From the NCBI GenBank assembly GCA_038373865.1, contig JAXGGA010002831.1, positions 1 through 64,000 on the forward strand: a stretch of DNA of 64,000 nucleotides, read 5' to 3'. Source of the DNA: Uloborus plumipes (Eukaryota > Arthropoda > Arachnida > Araneae > Uloboridae). Position 1 is the first letter of the stretch; each line of letters opens with the position of its first letter. Shown in pieces: positions 1 to 10,399 of this stretch. The notes beneath the pieces are model-generated. The model searched no databases, had not been told where the DNA came from, and saw only the letters and a program-made list of their open reading frames with translations. The position numbers and the translations under genes were made by a program.

Positions 1-810
1 TAGAAGTGTACTTAAATAAAAATATTCTATAGGAAAAAGGAGGAACTAGAAACAAAAAATCAAGATGGAAAGTTCGAAAGTTTGCTTAGTTCACGTTCAC
101 TACCAAGTTGTCTTAAAAACAGGAAGAGATAAAAGTTACCTCGTTCACTTGAACAAAAACAACCCTTAAAATTTATAAAGCTAATATAAAGAGTTCTCGT
201 TCTATTTTAACTAACCCGAAAAAACCCACTGTGAAAGAGGCTACCCGGTAAGAACGAAATTTAAGCTACAGTTTAATTTAGTCTGACATATTTTTTTTTT
301 TTTTTCAATAGCCAGCTATGCAGAATCTCCGGAGGACAAATTACATCACAAAAGCTGAAGCACACATAATGTCGAAATACTTTTAAAAATCTCTAATTCG
401 TAATTCTCCCCCTTACTTGTGAATAAATGAAGAAAATGACACTTAGCTATTATCGCAAAGCATATAAACTGGTAAGATGATGCACCATTCTAGAAATAAA
501 CTGTCTGGTTTTCGCCATTACACCAACTTCTTAATGACGATAGAATGGTTAAAAACATGGTAAATTGGCATTAAGCCAACATACATATTGGATTGTTCAA
601 AAGCTCTGAAAAGTTTAATTTTAGTTCTTCTAATTTATCCCGAGCTTAAAAATTGACGAAAGAAAGACAACCAATCAGTTTAATTTTAAATAGCTTTTTC
701 ACGCGACCACATAGACTTTAAACTTTTGCTTTATCTCAGTAAAGCACTAGAATCACGATGCACATTGAAATTATTTCTGTTTAGTTTTTGCAATAAGGCC
801 ATTTTTAAAA
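1..810. other. AT-rich stretch, nothing recognised
   Basis: No coding signature, inverted repeat or repeat copy shared with the rest of the window was seen. There is a poly-T run near 290-306. The short open frame starting at 726 runs into the dispersed repeat that follows and has no protein-like features. Confidence 0.5.
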
Positions 811-1035
811 ACCGACTTCAACAAAGGAGGAGGTTATACAATTCGTCGGAGAAATTTTTTTTTCGGTATGTTACAAGATTACTCGAAGATGCATGGACCG
901 ATTTCAAAAATTCTTTTTTTGTTAGAAAGGTCTTTCTTTCCGATTGGTCCCATCCTCTCGTGGTCCGGGTTCGATAACGGGAACCTGCAGAAATCTTTCG
1001 AAAAAGAAATTGGGATCACTGTAATCGTAATAATG
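811..1035 (+). repeat. dispersed arthropod-type repeat beginning ACCGACTTCAACAAAGGAGG
   Basis: The opening ACCGACTTCAACAAAGGAGG followed by an AATTCGTCGG-like block and a segment around 880-935 (acc-gatttcaaaaattc) resembles a repeat I remember from many insect genomes, notably Lepidoptera. Two short open frames overlap it in different frames and are treated as chance. The superfamily is not known to me. The identification rests on memory, not on a second copy in this window. Confidence 0.4.
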
Positions 1036-1303
1036 ACAATTTTGAACGCCAGGCTTCTCTGGATTGCATAATGAAATTCATTTCTATGGTCTTTTTGAAA
1101 ATTTTAAACCGAGTATCTTTCTATGTCCTGCTGTTTTCTCCTTAACTCCAACGAACTGAAAGTCGTACCAGGTACTAATTGATTCGTAATATTTCAGGTT
1201 TTATTAGTCTTAATTTACATAAGTTTTGATAAAGGAATTCTGAAGAAAGTGAGGAAAATCTCCAAATTTTTGCTCAAATTTAAAGCGATTTGTCCTAAAT
1301 GAT

Positions 1304-1610
1304 TAAGGCAAGGATTCAAGTGAAACAGGCCATCGCAAATTACAATCGCTACTGGAAATGAATTACATTGGAACGTTTCTTGATAAAAACATCGTGACGT
1401 CAGCGTGACGTTTGCCTATGAAAAACGAGCTAGATAAAACGTCACAGCCTACTTGGCGAATAAGAGGAGATCGCTGAGTGCTTGTGAGCTCTTATTGGCT
1501 CCACCCGTAGTGACGTCATGCCAAGTTAAGTTGATGATAATGTAATTCACTTCCAGTAACGATTGCAATTCGAAGCGATCGCAGTGCTGTTTCACTTGAA
1601 TCCCTGCCTA
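1304..1610. mobile_element. MITE with ~70-bp terminal inverted repeats
   Basis: The left end (GGCAAGGATTCAAGTGAAAC) and the right end (reverse complement GGCAGGGATTCAAGTGAAAC) match over about 70 bp, allowing for mismatches and small gaps. The inner part of each arm runs to a GAATTACATT block. About 165 bp of spacer separates the arms and codes for nothing. Target-site duplication is unclear, so the superfamily is not assigned; the GGCAGGG-like end would suit a hAT-type element. Confidence 0.65.
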
Positions 1611-1916
1611 AATATGAAATACATTGTTACAAAACGTGATTGATATGAAACAGTTATTATAATGATAATGAAAATTTTGAATGAAGGCTTAACTGAAGCA
1701 AACATGAAACTCATTAGCGTGCCACGTACGTAATACGTCGTAAAATTTTATGAACCGCCAGCATCTAGTGTTGTTTTGAAATATAAATTAGTTGAAAAGC
1801 CGTTAATATTTAGCCTTTGATTAAACTAGTACACAAATAAATACCAGAGAATATCAAGGATTATTTTTTAGTGTCAATCGTTTAAAATTTTAGACGGGTT
1901 GATACTTTCTTTTTTT
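1611..1916. other. AT-rich spacer, nothing recognised
   Basis: No repeat copy, open frame or RNA-like structure was identified in this interval. Confidence 0.4.
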
Positions 1917-2686
1917 ACTTCCTTTTACGTAGTAAAGGAAGTATTGTGATCACGAAAAAAATTTCACTCAAATTTCGGTCTAAATTTGGACTTAGCTCAC
2001 CCCTGAATAAATGTCGCGTAGTTTTTTCGACCTGTCAGCACGTGCATATGTACCTAACATACAAACAGCCGAAAAATCAATTTCGACCACCCCCGAGTAA
2101 ATTACGACGAGTTTTCTCGTGACGTCTGTATGTACGTATGTGCGGATGTATGTGCGGATGTATGTGCGTATGTGGCTCGCATAACTCAAAAACTATATGC
2201 CGTAGAAACTTCTAGCTTGGTATGTAGGCTCTGAGGGGGGTCTAGTTGTGCACCTCCCCTTGTGATTGCATTCGAATGTTCCCAAAGGGGTCTTTTACCC
2301 CTTTTTTGGGGTAAATCAATGTTAATTTCAATACAGACTCAAGTGATATGAATTGGCGCCACCACTTGGCGACATGTCGCCAAGCTTTTGGTCGCCAAGT
2401 GTTTGACGCCAACTTGGCGACATATCGCCAAATTGGCGACAAATTTGGCGAAAAAATTATTTTTTGAATTTGGGTTCAACTTGGCGCTATTGGCGATATT
2501 TTGCGAAAAATTCACTAAATGATATTAAAATCAGCAATATTTAGAAAAATAACCATTGTAAAATATTTTTTGCATTGTTTCGTGGTAGATTAGGGGAGTA
2601 AATATTTGAATGCTCACCTTGCTCACTTCAAGCACTTTTTTTAACACTTAAGGCAACTACTAAGAAATTTACACGTAAAAGGAAGT
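1917..2686. mobile_element. 770-bp non-autonomous element with ACTTCCTTTTACGT ends
   Basis: A perfect 14-bp inverted end, ACTTCCTTTTACGT at 1917-1930 and its reverse complement at 2673-2686, bounds the unit. A second, partial copy of its right third lies at 53989-54213 and continues to the same right junction (AGTGTGGGGTCCATA), which supports this being one mobile family. The interior holds TGTATGTGCGGA short repeats (2128-2172) and a cluster of TTGGCGACA palindromes (2360-2450). The minus-strand open frames inside are repeats read as protein. Confidence 0.6.
2360..2450. repeat. cluster of TTGGCGACA palindromic units
   Basis: CTTGGCGACATGTCGCCAAG at 2365-2384 is a perfect 20-bp palindrome. 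A near copy, TTGGCGACATATCGCCAA, sits at 2414-2431, with further half-units TTGGTCGCCAA and AATTGGCGACA. The cluster lies inside the 770-bp element. It could fold as a series of small hairpins or bind a dimeric protein; function is not known. Confidence 0.7.
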
Positions 2687-2820
2687 AGTGTGGGGTCCAT
2701 AATAGATTTTTTTTCCTTACATAGTTTATTTTATAAAGCATTTGCTTAAGCAAATTAGGTGAAGTTTTGTAATGGAAACATTACCTTATTTCATATGTAC
2801 ATTTACACTAAAAAGAATAA

Positions 2821-3293
2821 AATAAAATATTTTTGGAAAAAAAATTGAACCGACTTCGGAACTTCACTCGGCAAGTGCTCTAAAAAGTAAAAAATAATTT
2901 TATTCTTTGAACACCATCGACACTACATTTAAACATAAGTTTTGAAGTCGGTGCAAAAACTATAGGTGAAATGATGTTTATCTACATTTTGCCAACATTT
3001 TTCAGAGAAACCATTGAAAATTAAGAGCTGAATATTTGTACCATTGCATAAATATGTGGTTGTCAATGTAGTGTATGCGAATGCGATTGAAGAACCTGTA
3101 TTCATTGCAATTTATATATATAGTTAAATTATAGCTTTGAATGATTCTATAGTGTTTTTGCACCGACTTCAAAACTTATGTTTAAATGTAGTGTCGATGA
3201 TGTTCAAAGAATAAAATTATTTTTTACTTTTTAGAGCACTTGCCGAGTGAAGTTCCGAAGTCGGTTCAATTTTTTTTCCAAAAATATTTTATT
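2821..3293. mobile_element. foldback element with ~145-bp inverted arms
   Basis: Arm 2821-2965 is matched in reverse complement by 3147-3293 with only small differences. Both arms contain a GAACCGACTTCGG block near the outside and a CACCGACTTCAAAAC-like block near the inside. The 180-bp centre is AT-rich. A diverged one-armed copy is present at 53472-53770. No coding capacity is seen. Confidence 0.75.
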
Positions 3294-3383
3294 ACAATAA
3301 AATTTTGACTTTTAAAAATGTTTAGTTGCTTAAAGATATTACTTCTGGGTTTATAAAATGCAGTTTACGCCATATACTATCCA

Positions 3384-3535
3384 GTAGAATGGAGTGGGAA
3401 AAAAATGAGTTTATGATTTTCGGAAATGGTTACCTTTAAATTTCTGTGAATGAGAAATAGTAACAATTTTGTAAAATATTTCATTTTTACAATGTTATTT
3501 TGTGTCTCCGCATTTGAATTCAAGCTTTGATATTT
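3384..3535 (+). repeat. relic of the element C terminal repeat
   Basis: This stretch aligns with the left terminal repeat of element C (43371 onward): both have a run beginning GGAGYG-AAAAAAATGA, then GATTTTCG, GGTTACCTTT/GGGTACCTTT, GTGAATGAG and TAACAATTYTGTAAAATATTTCA. It lacks an opposite end, so it is a one-ended relic. Confidence 0.55.
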
Positions 3536-4159
3536 TTGAATGAAGGCAAGTGCAGTCTTGTTATTTAACTATCACACCTTATATACTTTATGACGAGTGT
3601 GGCAGGAGCTGAATGCCGCTTAAATAGAAATTTCACTGGAGGAAGAGACATGTAGCAAATATAGAAACTTGTATAAATATTATTTCTCTTTACTTTATCA
3701 ATATAAAGCAGTTGTAACGTTCACAGGTCTGTTTTCTTTACGTCCCGTTCAGGATGATACACACTGCATATCCCTACCTGGGAGGCAAAAGGCTCATTCC
3801 ACGTCAAATCGCCTAATTTAAATAGTCGGCCGTGCCGTCATGTCTCGGATTATGTTCAATATTTTTTTACGGATAGATACCTATGAGATAAACTCAAATT
3901 AATTTTTTTAGATTTTTTGAATAAAAATTAAGGGTTGTAGAATTTTTTGAAATTTTGATTTTTTTAGAATTTTTGCTTTTTTATTTTTGGTATGCATTTT
4001 GAAAAAGCTCTATAACTTCCTCATTTTTCATTCAATTAAGCCAGTTTAAGTATCATTTTAAAGCTAATTATTTTCTCCTTCAATATTAGTGACAAAAATG
4101 AGATTGTGAAAAATAGAATTTTGCCAATGGTCGTCTGAAGTCAGATTTTGTGTTTTTTC

Positions 4160-4520
4160 GATTGGTATGTTCAATAGGTCATATCTCCGGAGTACCAACT
4201 AAGAACTGCCCAATTTTTTTTTTCAGTGATGACAACATCATATACTTTTTATGTATAAAAAATTACGAGGGTGTTTTTTGTTGTTTTGGAATAAAAAATT
4301 CAAGTGTGTTTTTTCAGTTGGTATGATCAATAGGTCATATCTCCGGACTACCAACTAAGAACTGCACGCCACTTTTTTTCTGTTATGACAACATCATACC
4401 CTTTTTATGTATAAAAAATTGGGAGGGTGCTTTTTGTAGTTTTTGAATAAAAAAATCAAACGTGTTTTTTCAGTTGGTATGATCAATAGGTCATATCTCC
4501 GGAAAACCAGTTAACAACTG
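4160..4520 (+). repeat. sub-terminal tandem repeats of element A
   Basis: A block containing TCAATAGGTCATATCTCCGG followed by a TACCAACTAAGAACTGC-like stretch recurs near 4168, 4327 and 4484, a spacing of about 157 bp. Inverted copies are at about 5615-5650, 5770-5795 and 11525-11560 in the opposite arm. Sub-terminal arrays of this kind often serve as transposase binding sites; that role is inferred. Confidence 0.75.
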
Positions 4521-5039
4521 CGCCATTTTTTTTCTCCATAATGAAAACATCATGATGTTTTTATGATCAAGAAATTAGAACGAAGTTTTTTTGTTATTTT
4601 GAAATAAAAATATAACATGTTTTTTTTTCAAAAAACTTTACTTTAAAATCAACTTTTGAAACTTAAATTTGAGATTCACTCAGCATCACACGTCACAAGC
4701 AGGTGAAAATGTATCCTATTTATTACATTCAAATACTTGATGGTAGTTTTATATTGTTCTATTGCTTGCATGCTTTGGTAGTGAAAAGTCGCTGCAGAAT
4801 TATTTTACTCTTCAGTAATTATTTGCTAGCCACTCCATCAACCGATAGGAATTACGATAAAGTAAACTGAAATGTCTTTAAATATACTTTCATTCATAGT
4901 TTGACAAAGAAAGACTCGCGAGCTCTTGGTGGTTGGAAAAAATTTATATTTGGTTTCCATTATTCTGAAATCTACGTAACATTTTATAATTTGTTATCAA
5001 ATGAAAGCATAAAAAATTCATGAATAACAATCTTTATTT

Positions 5040-5445
5040 CTACGATGTTCCGACAGTGGCAACAAAAGGTTTTTCAAACACAGAAACCTTCTTCACTAAT
5101 ATACCCTTCGTGTCTAATGGCTTGAAGAAGTAATTCTCTCTGCTGCCTACTATTATTAAGGCTCTTTCATATCTTTGCTTTAAAAAATCTTCATTTGCAA
5201 CCACTTCCACTGCTGTAACGAAAAACATCTGTATCCCCTTTATGTTTTGAGAGGCAAATTGAAATAGATCATGTGCATTTAAAATCTGTCCTTCGAGAGT
5301 TCTTTGAAGACTTGCTCTTATTGCAAGCCGTTTTATTGTGCCCCCTACTCCATCGCATGCATTCTTGCCATGACTCGTGGCAAAGAAATGCCATTCAGCT
5401 GCCATGTCGTGGTCTTCCTTGTGATAGCATAGTTTTTTTTTTTTT
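5040..5445 (-). CDS. C-terminal fragment of an uncharacterised TE-type protein (element A)
   Basis: A clean open frame of 121 residues from an internal Met, which stays open upstream to about 5445 (LCYHKEDHD precedes that Met). The motif EWHFFATSHGKNACDGVGG followed by TIKRLAIRASLQ matches, from memory, the C-terminal part of a multi-copy family of uncharacterised arthropod and cnidarian proteins (usual form HFFATSHGKGPCDG.GGT.KRLA). A distal block, IIVGSREN...F.PL, also fits that family. The family's usual length is many hundreds of residues, so this is only the last part and the rest of the gene is missing from the element. It sits between the inverted arms of element A, which suggests it is the remnant of that element's own gene, perhaps a transposase. 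No function has been shown. No disabling change is visible in the fragment. Confidence 0.6.
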
Positions 5446-6939
5446 TACGGAGTTTTTAAACTTGTCGAAAACTTGATTTTCAAAGAAATTTGTTTCAAAA
5501 ATTCAATATATTTTTTAAATTTCAGAACAACAAAAAACAACCTTCTAATATCTTGATCATAAAAAACATTATGATGTTTTCATTATAGAAAAAAAATTGG
5601 CGCAGTTGTTAACTGGTAATCCGGAGATATGACCTATTGATCATACCAACTGAAAAAACACGTTTGATTTTTTTATTCCAAAACTACAAAAAGCACCCTC
5701 CCAATTTTTTATACATAAAAAGGGTATGATGTTGTCATAACAGAAAAAAAGTGGCGTGCAGTTCTTAGTTGGTAGTCCGGAGATATGACCTATTAGTAGA
5801 GGGGCTATGGTCCGAAATATAGCCGAAAACTGCATTTTGTGATAAAAGCATGAAAGTTGGTGTGTATGTAGACAATGTATTTATAAACATTTTTAGAAGG
5901 GGAGCCATTCCGAAATCTCCACCCAAACCCCTCCGGCGGCCATTTTTGGTCAAAAAGTCCGAAATTGCTTTTCTTATTTCTTTTTCAAAAAACACCTTTT
6001 TTATCATCTTATTAGAGTTCAATTATGTTAAACAAAGATTAGAAAACCGTCAAAATAGCTTAAAACCGATTAATTTTAATAGTACTCATTAAGAATTCGT
6101 TTTTTTCTAAAAAACTGAAATTGATCAAAATCTTCCAAATTGTTTTCAGGGGCCGGTTTAAGGGTGTCCAACTATGTATCTGAAAGCACTATATTAAAGA
6201 AAAACAATTTAGTTGCATTAAAATCCCAGCAATCCGAGCCCCAAAAATTCGAAACTTTAGAAAACCCGAGCATATTTTTTAAAACTTACTCATAAAAATG
6301 TATTGCAAAACTGAAAATAAAAACAGAAATTAAAAATCATAAGCAAAACTAGTACTTTTTCAAAACTTGAAAAAAAAAAAAAAAACCGTTTGAATTGTTC
6401 CTTAAGAATGAATATTTATCTTTGATTAATTAAAATAAAACCAGTTTTCTTTATGGACGAAAAAAGTAATAAAAAAAACTTCAAACATTTTGAAAAAAAA
6501 TACGCAATGTCATGGAAATTTCACTCACATTCAGCAGGATTATAAGTTACGCTTGCACCTATAAAATAGGGGGGAGGGGGACGCACGATCATATTTTTAT
6601 ACAACTGCGAAATTCTAAAGAAAAAGCTTTAAAACAAATTTCAAGTTTTTTTCTCATTAAACGGTTTGAGGAGTTTGTTCTCTCTAAAAGATGAGAGAAG
6701 AAAACAAAATTGCTGTAATAAAAAGTTTAGTGCTGTGTTAATTAAGCAACTTCTCTACTACTTATCATATTGTGCTGTTATTGAAAAGTAACCCTTTATA
6801 ACAAAAGAAACAACTGAATTTCAATATAAATCTGAGCAAGCAATTATATACAATGATTATGTGTAATGGCTATATACAAGCTGATTTTTCGTAATTGAAC
6901 TGGCTAGTAATTTACATAGATATACAACATTTTCCATTG

Positions 6940-8910
6940 CAGAATTTACACATTGGTGCACGCAGTCCATTTTTGAAGCACCAACAAGTTTTTGAGAGCA
7001 GTTTGTTTTACACTTGCGTGACGTAAATTCGCTTAAGACGTTTCACCTCTTTCAAGAATTCATTTGTTAATTTAGTTTCTATGAGAAGCATTTCTGACTT
7101 ATTTAATCCATCAAAATTAGATTGTGGTGGTTCCTTCACTGAAAGATATGCTGGATTTACAAATAATGATATACCTGATGTGGTAACTGAGCGACCTTTT
7201 TAGAAGATAGTATTTCGGGAAATACAAGAGGAATTTTTGAGCCTTGCTGCTGAAACAATGAAATGCTTGTTATATGGAAAGAGTCCTTGTTTGTTGTACT
7301 ACTAGAGTTATAATAAAAATTATCGTGCACGGTCGGTGTAAAAACAAAGATTCTGAAATGTGAGGGAAATGTAGTTTTATATTTATCAATTTGTTTAACT
7401 GATGCTTTGCAAAATTCAGTAGAGATCTTTAGAAGCCTTGAGTAAGAAATGAAAAGTTCCAAAATATGCATTTATGTCAACAAGACTTTTTCTTCTAGTT
7501 TGCTTTTTTAATTTGTTTGAAGTATATATATATGCATATTAAATACAACTGACAAATTGCAAGTAATGGTTGAGAAGGAAGACCATCAATATTGCAAGTA
7601 CCATATGACAAGTTATTTAAAAGGACGGAAGAAGAGGATCTAGAGTTTCTTGCTGACTCTTCAAATCCGCCTTCGACGCTGGCAGTTGACTTTCAAATGC
7701 ATGTCCTAGTGGAATTCACTATCATGTCACTTGCGAGAGCATCTTCGAAACTGCTAGTACTGAAGACACATATTGATTCACTTACCTTTACAAACTAAAA
7801 CATATTCAAAGCCTGATTTCTCTGCATGCATATGTCCATGTCCGAAGTGTGATAATATCTTTGCTCTAAGCCCGGTATTGTCAACATCATTAGCAAATTT
7901 ATTTTCGATTGATAAATTGTGTTGTAGCATAAGTCTTCTATTCCTTCAGAATAATATTTTAGTAGAACGAATATTCTGAAAATTGGATACTTATCACCTT
8001 TGTTAACTCTAAGATTTTGCAAGTAAGAAATTACTCGGTGTAGGGCAATTAATTCAATTCGTGAATAAATATTTTCCTCAGAACAATCATTTGCTGTCCT
8101 TCATGAGTGATAAAGTTTTACAAGTAAAGTTTTACGAATTTCATTTCATTTCATTTCACACTCCAGGGTCCCACAGCTTCGTAGTTTAACCGGGATAGGG
8201 CCCTGAAGAGCGCTCTGTTCTTAATTTTGAACCAGAACCTAGGGTTGAGCAAACCCTAGGGACCAGCACCCCTAGAGGTATCGTTTCACTTGGAGGACTT
8301 TGTGACCACGACATTTTTAACGCCTCCCAGCCACCATTAATCAAGACGGTGGATCTTTGATCTGCTGGGATCGAACCCGGGTCCCTCCGGACACGAGTCC
8401 AATGCCTTACCGATCGGGCCACCACGACCCCAAGTTTTACGAATGCAAGTACGGTGGTACTTGCATTCTTGAGCTATTACGTCAGCTTGCGCCAACTCAG
8501 CAGTGAGCGTACTGTCTGCTTTTACCAACACGTAATTTCGTATTTTCTGTCAACTGATTTCGTCAGAACTAGATGTAACTCCTGTCTATTTTCACCAGGC
8601 TTATAAAAAAAGAAGCACAAATCTGGAAAGGATGAAGTGCATTTCTTTCTCTTCTGCTGAACTGAAGCCTCTTCAAAATGTTTACTCACGTGGCACTCTT
8701 CAAAGTTTTCCTTTCTTTTTCTTTCTTCAGCTCTTCTGACTTTTGTACTGTTATACCTCAAGATACAAGATTTATGCCACTTATCCCTCTTTTCATTAAA
8801 TTTTTCCGATACAAATCATTCTTCAAATTTAAATCTCCTTACATTTACGAAGTCTGATAATTGCCTAATTTTTGCCTGTTTTGACAGAATTTCGAACATT
8901 GTTTCATAAC
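6940..8910 (-). pseudogene. decayed gene of an uncharacterised TE protein family (element B)
   Basis: Reading the minus strand from about 8910 to 6940, consecutive blocks match in order a multi-copy uncharacterised arthropod protein family I know from memory. First a probable zinc-binding N-terminal part (KRDKWHKSCILRYNSTKVRR, then a CFFF-type stretch replacing a C..C, and AELAQADVIAQECKYHRTC). Then a middle part (IFRIFVLLKYYSEGIEDL, INLLMMLTIPGLE). Then SYSRLLKIS and the hallmark DNFYYNSSSTTNKDSFH followed by ITSISLFQ (usual form DNIDHNPSSTT.DSFHGTGISLFQ). There are in-frame stops, frame changes near 7200 and 7500, and a SINE inserted after CIRKT. Removing the SINE and one copy of its duplicated target restores the frame there. 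The downstream part of the family, normally several hundred residues, is absent. It is taken as element B's own gene; a transposase role is inference. Confidence 0.65.
8140..8431 (-). mobile_element. tRNA-derived SINE, 13-bp TSD
   Basis: Flanked by perfect AAGTTTTACGAAT duplications (8127-8139 and 8432-8444). On the minus strand the head is tRNA-like, with an A-box region GTGGCCCGATCGGTAAGG and a B-box GGTTCGATCCC, followed by a body and a (GAAAT)n tail at 8140-8156. These are the pol III internal promoter boxes that drive SINE transcription. The 79-residue frame through it recurs in the 54.7-kb copy because the SINEs are alike, not because it codes. Confidence 0.9.
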
Positions 8911-9142
8911 CTCAGTACAAGACTGATACATTTAAAGTTGCTGTAGGGCACAATAGATTTTTTTGGAGTTAATTTCGAACAGAAAATAAATCTAATCCAG
9001 TAAATATCTGTTGTAATAATTTTGGTAAAAACAACATTTCCTGGGGTTGTTTTTACCAAACATAACCCCTGGTTGAAGTTAAAAATACAAGACAACGTGT
9101 CTACAAGTACAAATAAAAGGTTAAAATAGAGTTAGAAAACTC

Positions 9143-9196
9143 TAGCAGATAGCTATTTCGGGGCTATTATGAATGAAGCCCCATCATCAGTGCAAA
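9143..9196 (-). ncRNA. hammerhead ribozyme motif of the PLE
   Basis: On the minus strand: GCA (stem I strand), CTGATGA (9184-9190), stem II GGGGCT...AGCCCC, GAAA (9156-9159), a self-complementary TAGCTA as a very short stem III, then TC as the cleavage dinucleotide and TGC closing stem I. That is the minimal hammerhead layout reported for PLEs, with weak stem III. One unpaired U follows CTGATGA, so activity may be reduced. Confidence 0.6.
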
Positions 9197-9355
9197 AAGA
9201 TGATGATTCACTGACACCAGTCAAGTGAACCAGGAATGCGAGAAACGTGAGGGTAAATAAACAGAACAGGAAGAGTAGGTACGCAGAAACTATTACGTCA
9301 AGGGTTGGACACGACAACTGCGCAACAAAAAATTACGTCACAGACGAAAAAGTTT

Positions 9356-10325
9356 TTAAATAAGAGATTTCCAAATATTCGGGAAAGGAGGGGTGCTAGA
9401 CAGATCATTGACAACTAAATCTGAATTTTTCCAGATATAATAGGATTCCCAAAAATCTAAATCAAAAATCGAAGAACAACTATGGATAATTTTTGCAGAG
9501 GAAAAATCAAAAATATGGCCACATGACCAACAATGTTGGGCAATGGAAGAGCGTTTGAAATCCTGTTTTTTAACACAATTTTCATGTTCTTTAACACGGA
9601 ATTTTAAAGCACGTCGTGTCTGTCCTATATATGTTAATTTACATTGGCATGAAATATTATAAATACCCCATCTATCAAGACCCTGAACAGGATGTTTGAG
9701 TTGCGAAAATTGTAATTTGTTCACTGGAGAAAAGGCGACCGAAAAATTGAACTTTTTTAAAACTCTGGCAATCTGAAAGCTGATTCTGGGAAAATATGGT
9801 AAAACAACGGTGTTGGAATAATTCTCACAATTAGGTGTTTGATTTCGACCAGTAGGATCGATTAATTTCTTATAAATGTTATCTATGACACTGACTGTGA
9901 ACCCCCGGTCCATAGCAATGCTTTTCAAATAATTAAGCTCAGCAGAAAGTAAACTAGAATTGGAACAAATGGACAAAGCACGGGAAACAAAAGTTCTAAA
10001 AACAGCTAATTTTTGTTTGGGGGGATGAGCAGATAATTTATGCGGCGGAAGAGTAACGGCAAAGGGTTTGCGAAAAACAGTAGTGTCGATAGTATTATCT
10101 TGACGAGTGATGGAAACATCCAGAAAAGAGAGATGACAGTCAGATTCAACTTCTATAGTGAATTGGATGTGCGGGTCTATGGAATTTAACACAGATAAAA
10201 GATTGTCATGGTCACGGAGAGACGAGTCCAAAAAAACAAACACATCGTCAACATACCTTACGTAAAAATCGAACTGTAAAACCCTAAATAATTTGACCTC
10301 GAAATAATGCAGGGGTGAAATAATG
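9356..10325 (-). pseudogene. PLE reverse transcriptase-GIY-YIG protein, 5'-truncated
   Basis: The frame is open from about 10325 down to the stop at 9356; the first in-frame Met lies at 10243. It starts inside the reverse-transcriptase palm with RYVDDVFVFLD, where the two Asp of YVDD are catalytic metal ligands, continues through the thumb (FRKPFAV..., PPKQKLAVFRTFVSRAL) and ends with a GIY-YIG nuclease: GIYNISCQCKLTYIGQTRR, then the RVKEHE block with the conserved Arg and Glu region and HCWSCGHIFDF. Such proteins copy their RNA at a nicked target. The fingers and most of the palm are absent because insertion was truncated, so it cannot be functional, although the surviving frame has no stop. 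The CxC inside GIY-YIG is typical of arthropod PLEs. Confidence 0.85.
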
Positions 10326-10399
10326 AATTGTCTTGTATTTTTAACTTCATCAATTGTACAAAGTTTTCGACTGCTTTTCTTACAAATAACCCCTGGTTG

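Larger units (their letters stand above)
9076..10385 (-). mobile_element. 5'-truncated Penelope-like element, 14-bp TSD
   Basis: A perfect 14-bp duplication, ATAACCCCTGGTTG, lies at 9062-9075 and 10386-10399. Between them, on the minus strand, are the end of a reverse-transcriptase palm, a linker and a GIY-YIG endonuclease domain, then a 3' part with a hammerhead-ribozyme motif. The outermost 20 bp at 9076-9095 (AAGTTAAAAATACAAGACAA) recur inverted at 10328-10347, so a piece of the 3' end is attached upside down at the truncated 5' end, an arrangement known for PLEs. It was inserted into element B. Confidence 0.85.

Noticed and set aside
726..1071. two overlapping plus frames (83 and 67 residues)
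   Set aside because: They lie in a dispersed repeat in different frames, with no domain.
2242..2442. 66-residue minus frame with WRYVAK/WRHVAK repeats
   Set aside because: It is the translation of the TTGGCGACA palindrome cluster.
8360..8431. possible tRNA gene (A- and B-box)
   Set aside because: The tRNA-like part is the head of a SINE with body, tail and TSD; there is no good cloverleaf acceptor stem.
8337..8531. 64-residue minus-strand frame as one gene
   Set aside because: It joins the decayed element B gene to SINE sequence; only the first ~32 residues belong to the gene.
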